Source: Diadophis punctatus similis (lineage: Eukaryota; Chordata; Lepidosauria; Squamata; Dipsadidae). Taken from it: a stretch of 64,000 nt of DNA. Shown piece by piece: positions 23,446 to 33,466 of the stretch; the first letter of the stretch is position 1; every line of letters starts with the position of its first letter. Below the pieces are notes generated by a model. The model had not been told where the DNA came from. It ran no database searches and saw nothing but the letters and a program-made list of their open reading frames with translations. The stretch spans positions 224,524,434-224,588,433 of the forward strand of contig JALIGW010000001.1 of NCBI GenBank assembly GCA_023053685.1, read 5' to 3'. Both the position numbers and the translations under genes were made by a program.

Positions 23446-23901
23446 TGTTGCATATATCTCCCCCCCACCTTTTCACCCCTCTTAGAGACAGGTGTGTATG
23501 CAGGGCCAAACGGCCTGTAACATGCACACGGAGCTTGTAAGAGGACGTGGTTAGCCGCAAAAGCTTATGCTAGAAGCTTGCTAGCTGGTAAACAAACATG
23601 AGAAACAAAGTAGGTCATAATGGCTACAGCAACATGCACAGGATGTAGGAGGTGGGGCGGCTTAGCTAAAACGCAGCAATAAATTCATTGTATGGCTAAT
23701 TAGTAATCACATGTAACTGTATGTACTGCCTTCTGATTATCATACGTGTGTCAATAAAAGAGACCCCTGGACCCCGGCTCAGGGCAATCTCATCTCGAGG
23801 AAGTCTCTGTGTCCGGAGCGTCTTTCCTAGATTCGACACATCATGAGATCTGCCCTCCAGGAGGCCTAGATCTACCCTCCGGGAGGGACAGATCACTCAC
23901 A
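23446..23901 (+). repeat. ERV-C 5' LTR
   Basis: Starts TGTTGCATATATC and ends near CACTCACA. AATAAA at 23753 lies before the R/U5-like part. It is repeated at 31280-31743 with substitutions and small indels. Confidence 0.88.
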
Positions 23902-23903
23902 CC

Positions 23904-23925
23904 TGGTGACCCCGAGACGTTGATC
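23904..23925 (+). promoter_or_regulatory. ERV-C primer-binding site, tRNA-Trp type
   Basis: TGGTGACCCCGA matches the first 12 bases of a tRNA-Trp primer site (TGGTGACCCCGACGTGAT). The remainder matches only if small insertions are allowed (GAGACGTTGATC). tRNA-Trp is the primer of avian alpharetroviruses, which fits the class II assignment. Confidence 0.6.
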
Positions 23926-24016
23926 GTCGCAACGCTCTTCATCGAAGGCGTTCCTGACTCCTCCATTTAACCCCGCGCGCTCAGGAAGACCCCTCTGGTC
24001 AAACTTTTCCTTGAGT

Positions 24017-25477
24017 ATGGGGGCGGATTTCTCTAAGGATCAGGTAGCTCACCTCCATGAACTTAGAGAAATAGTCAGAGATTGCAAAACTACAGGGGAG
24101 AAACCCCCTACAAAAAAGGATTTGGTTACCCTCTTGACATACATTTGGCAACAATGTCCCTCATATCCCGAAAAGGGATCCATTAAATTGTCAGTATGGA
24201 CTAAAATGGGAACTTATTTCCATGCTGCACCACGTGCCCCAATTTACATCATTATGACATGGAAGTTTATTCTTAAATGCTTGCAACGTCATTATGATTC
24301 CTTTCCTCCCACTTCAAGTGGATCTTTGTTGTTGCCAGAGGATGGCTGTGCAATTCTTGCCAAGCCTCCTCCTTATGAGCCACCCCCTGAAGCCAATGTT
24401 GCGCCAACTGCGCCGGCTAATCAAAATGACAACCCAAAATTGTATCCAATCCTGCCAGCCGCTTGTTCTTCTTCCCCTTGTGTCGGTGCCATCGAACAGG
24501 GCTTGGCAGTGGCCCGACAATCTGGACAACTTGATGACCTGGAGATTATTGCGGCTTTTCCGGCCACCTTTGATGCCAACAATGTTCCCACCATTACCAC
24601 AGTTCCCTTCTCTTTGGTTAAAGACCTGAAAAAGGCAGTGATTGAATATGGTCTTCGTAGTCCTTATTGCTCAGGTCTTGTCCATAGCATTCCAAATGCG
24701 TATACCATGTTACCCACTGATTGGTTTTGCCTATTTCGAATGATTTTAAACACCACTCAATACATCACATGGGAGGCAGAATATCGGCGTGAGTGCCAGC
24801 GCCTCCTCCCCACCCTTCAAGGTCTGACTTTGGACCACCTTATGGGAAAGGGGGCATTCAATACTTCTGCTTTACAGGCAGCCATGCCTGCCGCAGCTCT
24901 TACTGCTTCCGCCCAGTGCGCTGTGTCTGCTTATGACCGCTTGGATGACCCTCAGTCGACGGTTCATGCTTCCTTTGTGGCTGTCCGTCAGGGTCCGACT
25001 GAATCTTATGATGAATTTGTGGGAAAGTTAAAAATGGCAATTGAACGGGAGGTTCAAAACAAAACAGCCCGGAAGGAATTATTGTTAAAATTGGCTTACC
25101 AAAATGCCAATGAAGATTGCAAAAGAATTTTGCAACCTCTTCAAGGCTCCCCTACCCCACCGGACATAGCAGATTATTTGCAGGCATGTCGCATAGTGGG
25201 TATTACTGCTTTTGCTATGCAGTATCTTGCGGCTGCAATCGCTCCGGCTACTAACTTGCCCAGGACCCCCCCCCCCCCAAAATCTGGGAATTGCTTTAAT
25301 TGTGGGAAACCGGGACATTTCAAATCGCAGTGTCGTGCACCGGGAGGGGGGGCAATGCCCAATCCTGTGGCACGCCCCAAAACCCCATGTCCCAGATGCA
25401 AAAAGGGCTACCATTGGGCTTCTCACTGTCGCTCTAATCCTCCCCCCCCCCAGCAGCTGGTTCAGGGAAACTTCTAA
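24017..25477 (+). CDS. gag: ERV-C Gag polyprotein, intact frame
   Basis: About 486 codons from MGADFSKDQ. The glycine at position 2 suits N-myristoylation, so I prefer this start to the ATG six bases upstream. A matrix-like N-terminus is followed by KPPPYEPPP, a PPPY late-budding motif near residue 118. A capsid follows (TVPFSLVKDLKKAVIEYG, QGPTESYDEFVGKL, the latter resembling the major homology region). Two zinc knuckles close it: CFNCGKPGHFKSQC and CPRCKKGYHWASHC. Two knuckles and the capsid start are typical of beta-type Gag. The frame is uninterrupted although the rest of the provirus is broken. Confidence 0.88.
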   Translation: MGADFSKDQVAHLHELREIVRDCKTTGEKPPTKKDLVTLLTYIWQQCPSYPEKGSIKLSVWTKMGTYFHAAPRAPIYIIMTWKFILKCLQRHYDSFPPTSSGSLLLPEDGCAILAKPPPYEPPPEANVAPTAPANQNDNPKLYPILPAACSSSPCVGAIEQGLAVARQSGQLDDLEIIAAFPATFDANNVPTITTVPFSLVKDLKKAVIEYGLRSPYCSGLVHSIPNAYTMLPTDWFCLFRMILNTTQYITWEAEYRRECQRLLPTLQGLTLDHLMGKGAFNTSALQAAMPAAALTASAQCAVSAYDRLDDPQSTVHASFVAVRQGPTESYDEFVGKLKMAIEREVQNKTARKELLLKLAYQNANEDCKRILQPLQGSPTPPDIADYLQACRIVGITAFAMQYLAAAIAPATNLPRTPPPPKSGNCFNCGKPGHFKSQCRAPGGGAMPNPVARPKTPCPRCKKGYHWASHCRSNPPPPQQLVQGNF

Positions 25478-25533
25478 AGGGGCACTCAGCTAGCCCCTCC
25501 CAAAAGGCTGAGACATATGCCAGCGAACCTTTC

Positions 25534-26184
25534 TTGATGTCTATCAATGCTGTTGCTTCTGAAACTGTTTCTATGCACGCCCCCGGCCTCACCTACTTTC
25601 TGCCACTCTCAATGCATGATCATGTTTTCCCTTCTTCCCTCCCTTTGCTTTGTTATCCCAACCGCGATCTCATTCTCAGCGGGATGCTTGCTTCCCCTTT
25701 CTTGACCGATGCTTCAGACTTTGCATCGCTTGCTTTGATTTGTATTGTGGACACACCCATGGTTGTTAATGAAGGGGATTTTGCTGCCACTGTCATCCCA
25801 GTTGCTTTGGAGTTTGATCCCTCCGATTATGATGACATTGAGTTATTTCACCCCCGTTTCTCTTGCTTATGCCTCCACTTTAAAGATTAACAAGCCATTT
25901 GTCACCTTTTTGCTTAACGGCCGCTCCTTTTCCGGTATTCTAGATACCGGAGCTGACGTCTCTGTCATCAGGACCTCTGAGTGGCCCACTGACTGGCCAA
26001 CCACGTCTCCTGCAGTTCGAGGAGTAGGGGGCATACAACAGGCACGCATCAGCACCGCCCATCTTACTGTGACGTCCCTTGACTCCGACAAACAGGCACG
26101 TATTTGACCTGTTGTTCTCCCCTTACAAGTCAATTTGTGGGGCCGGGATCTTTTGTCACAGTTGGGGGCGGTGATGACATTTTG
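25534..26184 (+). pseudogene. ERV-C pro region: unidentified segment plus aspartic protease
   Basis: From 25534 to 25890 a frame of 118 codons is open; I cannot identify it firmly. In betaretroviruses this position holds dUTPase, and VNEGDFAATVIPV is weakly like the end of that fold, but the catalytic motifs are not obvious. One frame over, FVTFLLNGRSFSGILDTGADVSV contains the protease active site DTGA near 25943. The protease frame meets TGA at 26105 and then continues WGRDLLSQLGAV, the usual protease C-terminus, to TGA at 26182. A frameshift near 25860 and one stop break the region. Confidence 0.65.
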
Positions 26185-26186
26185 AG

Positions 26187-29033
26187 ATGCCTCCTTCCTC
26201 CACCCCCACTCCTTTGTCCCTGACACTGCTGAGTTCCACCCCAGTCTGGGTGGATCAATGGCCCCTCCCCCTGGAAAAGCTAAATGCTTTGCATTCTTTG
26301 ATTGAAACTCAGCTTCAGCAAGGGCACTGGGAACCTTCCTTGAGCCCATATAACACCCCCATATTTGTCATTAAGAAAAAATCTGGCTCTTGGCGCTTTC
26401 TTCAAGATTTACGTGCCATTAACAAGATTATTCAGCCAATGGGGGCTCTTCAGTTGGGTCTCCCTAATCCAAATTTAATCCCTTGCACCTATTCTCTTGT
26501 TGTTATGGATTTAAAGGATGCCTTTTTTTCTATTCCTCTCGCCCATGGTGACCGACAACTCTTTGCTTTTACAGTTCCTGTTTTGAATAATGCTTCCCCT
26601 TCTAAGAGATATCAATGGACTGTATTGCCTCAGGGTATGCTCAATAGCCCCACCATGTGTCAGCATTTTGTTGATCTTCTGCTGCAGCCTTTTCGGTTGC
26701 AGTTTCCCTCTGTTTTGTTATATCATTATATGGATGATATTCTTTTAGCAGCTGTGATGTCACCCAATGATCTTTTTTCAATTGCCTCTCGGCTGATCTC
26801 CCACATGGCCTCTTATGGCATGAGGATGGCACCCAAAAAGATACAGGTCAAGGAACCCTTTTCATATCTTGGCCATAAATTGTTAGCCTCTACTTCTCAG
26901 CCATTTTTGCCAAAATTGACCTTACCAAACCCCTTGACGCTTGTAAAGCTTCAGCAGTTTTTGGGCACTATTAACTGGGCCCGTCCTTACATGGGCCTCA
27001 CCACTGCCCAACTAGCCCCCCTTTTTTCTGCATTGCATGGGCCCACCTCTCCTTCGGACCTCATTCAACTTAATGACCAGCAGATGGCGGTGTTGTCACT
27101 CATTACAGACTCCTTGTCTGTGAAATGGGTAGACCGCATCCAACCTGACACCCCTTTTTCTTTAATCTTACTTAACACTCTGTCTTTGCCTACTTTGTTG
27201 ATTTGTCAAATAACTTCTACTCCCTCTTTATTGATTACTGAGTGGCTCCATTTGCCTCACACACCCCGCAAGACCATTTCTTCTCGGTCTTCTCTGTTTT
27301 CCATCCTTTTGTTTAAAGGCCGTGCTTGTTGTCGCCACCTCACAGGCACGGAGCCCATTTTCCTTTTTGTTCCCATACGCCTTCAATTGTGGGACCTGTT
27401 CTTCCATGAGTCGGAAGAACTCCAAATGGCTCTTGCCGACTGGCATGGTGACATTCAATATCACCTTCCAGCTGACCCACGATTGACTTTAGTGCAGACC
27501 ATGCCCCTTTCATGGCACTCACCTTGCGCTTTGTTTCCTATTTCGTCAGCGGTCACTGTTTTTGCTGACGGCAGCGCCACCCAGGGCGCTTGCACCTATT
27601 TTCAGGATGGTGCCTGGCAATCCCACACAACGCAAGGCCACTCCTCAGCCCAGAGGGCGGAATTAGCCGCTTCTCTGCTGGCTTTTTCTCTTTTCCCCAA
27701 TGAACCTTTTAACCTTATTGTGGACTCTTTGTATGTCGCTAATGTTATTTCCCATATTTTTCAGGCCTACCTTTCCCCCTCCTTGGATTCCTCTCCTATG
27801 GCTCTTTTTTCTTCATTGCAGCGTTATATTCATGATAGGACACACCCCTTTTTTGTGGCCCACATCCGAAGTCACCAGCCATTCCCAGGGATGTTAACGG
27901 AGGGCAATGATCGTGCCGATCAGGCCGCACGTTCTCTTTTCTTTTCTGCCCCACTTACTCCCTGGGAAAGCCATGACTATTTTCACCAGAATAAAAGGGC
28001 TCTTATGAGACAATTTTCCCTTTCTGCTGCTGAAGCTTCTGCCATTGTTCAGCAATGTCCCACCTGCAGTTTGCAGTCTAATTCCCTCCCTATGGGAGTA
28101 AATCCCAGAGGTTTGAATGCATGCACCTTGTGGCAAATGGATGTCACCCAATATCCTCCTTTTGCCCCATAGAAATATTTGCATGTTACCATTGATACTT
28201 TTTCAAATTTTATCATGGCCTCCCCACAAAGAGGAGAAGCCACCAAGCATGTTATCAATCATTGTCTTCACACATTTGCTGCGATGGGATGCCCCCAACA
28301 AATAAAAACCGACAATGGCCCTGCCTACACCAGCATTGTTTTTGCAACATTTTGTAAAAAATGGGGAATAGTACACAAGTTTGGCATCCCTCACAACAGC
28401 CAAGGTCAGGCGATCGTTGAACGTGCCCACCAGACCCTAAAACAAATGCTTAAACGATTTGAGCGGGAAAAACATCCCCCTGGCCTCCCATCGCAGCAAG
28501 ACATCCTTAACAGAGCTTTATATACTATAAACTTCTTAAACTTAACTGGAACTCCACCATCATCTGCAGCGGAATGGCATTTTTCCACCTCTGTCGGACC
28601 GCCTGCATGACCACCCGTTTACTATCGAGAACTTCCGGATCCCACTTGGAAGGGCCCGGCCAGCCTCATCACGTGGGGAAGAGGTTACGCTGCCACCGAA
28701 CTCCCTGATCACGTTCTTTGGGTCCCGGGACGACAAGTAAGACCTTTTCTTCCCAAAACAGCACCCTTGCCAAAGGTCTTGGAAGAAGATGTCCCAGGAG
28801 AACCAGGACTTACTTGGAGGTTGCCAACCATCCCAACCCGGGGCCCAGCCTGGAGCAGCCCCCCCTCTTCAACCACCCACCGCTCGAGCTTCCCCCGCCC
28901 TACCAGGAAAATGGTCAGGGGCACCTCGAGGAAGATGATGACATCCCACCTCCCTATGAGCCACCATCTCGATGTCCCTTTATTCGCTGCACTCATCCTA
29001 ACCAGCCATTTTCTTTTTCCAAAATGTTTATGA
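26187..29033 (+). pseudogene. ERV-C pol: reverse transcriptase, RNase H, integrase; two in-frame stops
   Basis: A single frame contains reverse transcriptase (WRFLQDLRAINK, VMDLKDAFFSIPL, LPQGMLNSPTMCQ, YHYMDDILLA near 26730), RNase H (VFADGSA near 27557, RAELAA, DSLYV, GNDRADQAA) and integrase (zinc ligands in HDYFHQNKRAL...CPTC, WQMDVTQ, KTDNGPAY, QAIVERAHQ). Stops are TAG 28170-28172 inside the integrase core and TGA 28608-28610 before its C-terminal domain (WKGPASLITWGRGYAA). After that the same frame stays open to TGA at 29031-29033, overlapping env by about 316 bases. The family assignment is class II. Confidence 0.87.
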
Positions 29034-31259
29034 TACCTATGTCTCGCAAACATCTTCTGTATCACCTTGTTATATTGTTTTTGCTTTTAACATGCATGTT
29101 TTTGGCAATGTGGGTGGGATTTGCAGAATACAATCACCCTCCCCAGGTCCCTCATGCCACCTTGTCCCCCTTTACCAGTCCAGAAGGACGCCAAGCCCCT
29201 TTGCACAGGCGCAAGCGGGCTGCTTCTGATGGAACGGTAAAGGATTGCTCAGGATGCATAACCCAGGTGCAACAAGGGACTACCATCATCAGTACTTTGC
29301 TTTTTGCCAATATCCCCCCGGTCACTTGTAAGGGTCAAGCCACCTGCACCCATAATGGGACTCAATACACAACTTGCACCCAGGGCATTTCAACTACCTG
29401 CCATAGTCCCACCATCCCCACCCGATACAATATCACCCTTTGGGCGGGGGCGGGAATAGTATCCGACAATCCTAGGGCAGCACTTTTAAAGTATGCGACT
29501 CACATAGTACGTACCAAATCACAGCCCTGGGTGCTCACCTTTGATGTTTGTGCAGCCATGGATTTAATCGCCTACCGCTCCTGTGGCTCTCAATCATGGA
29601 GGAACTCATACAAGCAAGATCACAAGTACCTTTGTAATCGCAACAAGCCCCTTCCAGCAGCAACCCCCTGGGGGATCGAGATGTGCCCTTGCATTGTTTG
29701 GGACCCTAAGGCACACAACCAATTTTTTGCTGCTTGTGAGCATACCGAGGGAGGTTATGGGGGCTGCTATAATCGTCTTGATCACAGGTACCGCCTGGTT
29801 AAATCTTTCAAGCGGATCCCAAATAGCAATGCTGTTAGTATGGAACTAGAACACACTCATCCCAGCATAGACTGCTATGGTATAGGGATTGCTGGACAAG
29901 GGCGAGACCCTATGACCATCATCACAGTCAAAATTCAGAACCTTGTGGAGGCACGAAGAATCCAATGGTCCGTATATGACATCCTTGCTCAGTTAGAGGA
30001 AAAGGCCTCTCCCCTCATTTCTGACAAGGCCCGTAATCTGTTCATGGAATTTGCCACCCAGGTAGCCACCACACTTGGAGTAATGAATTGTTTTGTATGT
30101 GGAGGTACCAACATGGGAGAACAATGGCCTTGGGAAGTGCATGAGGCGGATCCAGATTACATAAATAATCAAACCAAATTGTCCAACTTCACTCTCTGGT
30201 CATCGCCATCCCCGGCCACTTGGACATTGACAACCAACGTCATAGGTAATAATTGTTTTTTCAGGAATGGATCTCACCCTGTCGGCATGCTACTCTGCTG
30301 AGGGCAATGGGCCAATAACACTTGGATTTCCCCAGCCAACGCCTCCCAACCCATTTCACTGAATGCCACTTTCTTTTCCTACATATCCAAGACAACGCAC
30401 AAGTGGATAGCACCAGTAGGAATGTATTGGGTTTGTGGCTCACTTGCTTATGAGTACCTTCCCCCCCAACTGGGGGGGGGCATGTGTTTTGGGATGGATC
30501 AAACCTTCCTTCTTTCTTCTCCCTTTAAGAGTCAAGCAAACTCTTGGGGTCCAGGTATATGATACCTGGACGAGAAAAAAGAGGGAAGCAATAAGTTCAG
30601 AAGGCTATGCAAGCATTCAGGTAGGGAGATAGAAGGATGATGAATGGCCCCCAGAACGAATCATTGCTTATTATGATCCTGCCACATGGGCAGAGGATGG
30701 TTCTTGGGGATATCGCACACCCATTTATATGCTTAATCGTATTATTCATTTACAAGCAGTGTTAGAATTAGGCAGCCAACGTATTTCGGCTGCATTAAAT
30801 GTGTTGGCAAAAGCCCAGGATAAATTGCGCACAGCTGTGTATCAAAACCGATTAGCACTTGATTACTTGCTTGCAAAGGAAGGGGGAGTATGTGGAAAAT
30901 TTAACCTAACCAACTGTTGCCTAGAGATTGATGAAACAGGGAAAGTGGTTGCTGATCTTACTGCTGACCTTCGAAAACTTGTCCACGTCCCTGTTCAAAC
31001 ATGGACAGGTGTCTTGGATGATAATGGTTTTTTGGGAGGCATTTTCAGAAATTAGAAGCAAGCAGCATTTATGCTAGGATTGGTACAGTTAGGACTGCTT
31101 TTATTACTTTGCATAATTCCCCTCCTCCGAAATCTCATTCAGTCTACTGTGGAAGGAATGGCGCAAACCAAGGCCATCCATCTCACAAAATATACTGAAA
31201 TTCCACTTTCAGACAAAGACCCATTTTCAATGACCACCGATGAAGAAGATTCAGCATAA
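28718..31259 (+). pseudogene. ERV-C env with long leader; broken between and within subunits
   Basis: From MGPGTTSKTF the frame is open for 527 codons. A long hydrophilic leader with two PPPY motifs (residues 59-62 and 77-80) precedes a hydrophobic span at about 112-136 and then a basic RRKR site (164-167). The surface part is cysteine-rich and carries CFVC, comparable to the CXXC of gamma-type envelopes. TGA at 30299 stops it, with a frameshift further on (after about 30560). The transmembrane subunit is in another frame from 30729 ([17 protein letters not shown], then C-X7-CC), stopped by TAG at 31053 just before the membrane span (LGLLLLLCIIPLL) and short tail. Envelope would mediate entry; this copy cannot make a full product. 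Confidence 0.82.
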
Positions 31260-31262
31260 TTA

Positions 31263-31279
31263 AAGAAAAACAGGGGAGA
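31263..31279 (+). promoter_or_regulatory. ERV-C polypurine tract
   Basis: AAAGAAAAACAGGGGAGA ends at the base before the 3' LTR, the position where plus-strand DNA synthesis is primed. Confidence 0.75.
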
Positions 31280-31743
31280 TGTTGCATATATCTCCCCCCA
31301 CCTTTTCACCCCTCTTAGAGACAGGTATGTATGCAGGGCCAGCCTGTAACATGCACGCGGAGCTTGTAAGAGGACGTGGTTAGCCGCAAAAGCTTATGCT
31401 AGAAGCTTGCTAGCTGGTAAACAAACATGAGAAACAAAGTAGGTCATAATGGCTACAGCAACATGCACAGGATGTAGGAGGTTGGGCGGCTTAGCTAAAA
31501 CGCAGCAATAAATTCATTGTATGGCTAATTAGTAATCACATGTAACTGTATGTACTGCCTTCTGATTATCATACGTGTGTCAATAAAAGAGACCCCTGAG
31601 CCGGACCCCTGGGCCCCGGCTCAGGGCAATCTCATCTCGAGGAAGTCTCTGTGTCCGGAGCGTCTTTCCTAGATTTGACACATCATGAGATCTGCTCTCC
31701 AGGAGGCCTAGATCTACCCTCCAGGAGAGGTGGATCTGTCACA
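31280..31743 (+). repeat. ERV-C 3' LTR
   Basis: A copy of 23446-23901 that lacks a few bases in CAAACGGCC and carries an extra GACCCCTGAGCCG-like duplication near 31590. It ends GATCTGTCACA. Confidence 0.88.
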
Positions 31744-32195
31744 GGCGCGTGCACGCTTTACGCATGCATGCGCAATAGCAAAAAAATTGAAAAAAAAGCA
31801 AGAAAAAAAAGCAAAGCCAAAAAGAGATGGCGTCCGCATGCACAGTGCCGGAAGTCGACTTCTGAGCATGCTCAAAAGAAAATAGAAAATCATTTTTTTT
31901 TTAAAAAAAACATAAATTTGAAAAAAAAAGCCGAAAAAAGATGGCGAGCGCATGCACAGTACAGTGCTGCAAGTCAGCTTCTGAGCATGCTCAGAAGGAA
32001 AAATATTCAAAAAAATAAAAAAAATTCAAAATTTTTTTTAAAAAAATTCAAAAAATTTTTAAAAAAGAGATGGTGGCCCCCACGGACCGGCACCGACTGA
32101 TCCGGTTCGGTGATGTCATCGTGACATCACCAGTGGGTCGCTACCGGTTCAGGCGAACCGGTCCGAACCGGTCCGAACCCACCCCTGTATCTGCC

Positions 32196-32574
32196 ATGTA
32201 AGAGGGAAAGTTTTACACGCAATGAAACTTTCAAATGGAACATTTGAGAGTGTTGAATTAGCTCTTTTTAATTAAAGGGAGAAAGACCCTGAGCTTTGCT
32301 ATGGCCCAGTGAACTTCCAATCTCTTTAAAGACTGTCAGGAGTGGGCTATGCATAAAATAATCAAGTTTTTAATTTGTTTATTTAAAATTGTTACAGCCT
32401 CTAGATCTCAATAGCAATTGCCTCTCTGATCTTGAGCTGAGATAAACACTTCCTGGTGATATCATTATCAGGCTCTTTAAGTTTGAGCAGGATTTATTGG
32501 TATTGGCCAACCAAAAGGACAACTGCTAATTTTAAATCATCCTCCCATCCCGCCTAGCCCAAGCTATCTCTTCA
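32196..32574. other. Non-coding flank
   Basis: No open frame, terminal repeat or splice-bounded exon was recognised here. Confidence 0.45.
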
Positions 32575-33295
32575 TTCAATTAGAATAGAGCTGAAGGGAC
32601 CTTGGAGGTCTTCTAGTCCAGCCCCCTGCTCAACCAGGAGAACCTATACCAGTGATGGCGAACCTTTTTTGGTTCGCGTGCCAAAAAGGGGGGGGATGCA
32701 TGGGATCACGTGTGTGCGTGCCCACACCCATAATTCCATGCACCCCCGCGCATGTGCATATGACCCCCCCACTCCCAGCATGCAATGGCACGCCCATTTT
32801 TTGCTCTCTCCAGGCTTCTAGGAGCCTGGGGAGGGCGAAAACAGCCTTCCCCACCCCCTCTGGAGGCTGGAAACAGCCTGTTTCCTGACTCCCAGTGGGC
32901 CCAGAAGGCCCGAAAATCAGCCGGCCGGTGCACACATGCGCACCGGACCTGAGCTCGCGTGCCCACTGATATGGTTCCGCGTGCCACTTGTGGCACCCGT
33001 GCCATAGGTTCACCATCACGGACCTATACCATTTCAGACAAGTGGCTGTCCAGTCTCTTCTTAAAAACCTCCAGTGATGAAGCACCCACAATTTCTGAAG
33101 GCAAGATGTTCCACTGCTTAATTGTTCTCACTGTTAGGAAGTTTCTCCTTAATTCCAGGTTGCTTCTCTCCTTGATTAGTTTCCATCCATTGTTTCTTGC
33201 CCTGCCCTTTGGTGCTTTGGAATATAAGTTGACCCCCTCTTCTTTGTGGCAACCCCTCAAATACTGGAATACTGCTTCACTTCTAAGATAATACT
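32575..33295 (-). mobile_element. CR1 LINE 3' end (5'-truncated), split by a hAT
   Basis: On the minus strand 33260-33024 encodes the last part of CR1 ORF2: RNNGWKLIKERSNLELRRNFLTVRTIKQWN and LPSEIVGASSLEVFKKRLDSHL, the conserved end of the CR1 polyprotein. Then comes the 3' UTR, whose plus-strand form contains GGGACCTTGGAGGTCTTCTAGTC. It is truncated at the 5' end, as most CR1 copies are. A hAT interrupts it directly after the stop codon. Confidence 0.85.
32650..33021. mobile_element. hAT non-autonomous element in CR1 (372 bp)
   Basis: Left end CAGTGATGGCGAACC, right end GGTTCACCATCACGG, inverted copies with one or two changes. The 8-bp duplication ACCTATAC flanks it (32642-32649 and 33022-33029). 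It is the same family as 53099-53525. No transposase. Confidence 0.88.
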
Positions 33296-33466
33296 TATCT
33301 TCACTTCTAAGGACTGAAAGCCATCTTTAACTTAGCTGTCGAAAGACACTTATGCATGCTCCCAAGTGACATTTTTCTTTTCTCTTATTATATTTGAGAC
33401 ATTAAATTATAGAATAGTGGTGACAGGAACTAAATGAAATGTTCAACAGACTTTCAAAATACTTAC

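Larger units (their letters stand above)
23446..31743 (+). mobile_element. ERV-C, class II-type provirus
   Basis: Bounded by LTRs of 456 and 464 bp. Internal order is primer site, gag with two zinc knuckles, a pro region, pol, env, polypurine tract. Protease lies in a frame different from gag and pol, as in beta- and alpharetroviruses, and the reverse transcriptase has YMDD. The flanks read GGCATG (left) and GGCGCG (right), which could be a 6-bp duplication with two transitions. gag is open; pro, pol and env carry a few stops and shifts. Intermediate age is suggested by several LTR differences, including small indels. Confidence 0.9.
23371..32187. mobile_element. Short hAT-type element split by ERV-C
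   Basis: The left end is CAGGGGCTGGGTTC (23371) and the right end is GAACCCACCCCTG (to 32187), inverted copies of each other. The 8-bp duplication TATCTGCC flanks it (23363-23370 and 32188-32195). Its own sequence is only 23371-23445 plus 31744-32187, about 520 bp, with CGCATGCGC-like and A-rich stretches. The rest is ERV-C. A relative lies at 37761-39296. Confidence 0.85.

Noticed and set aside
31651..32100. 149-codon open frame at the end of ERV-C
   Set aside because: It spans the LTR end and an A-rich part of the hAT-like element, giving only lysine and serine runs.
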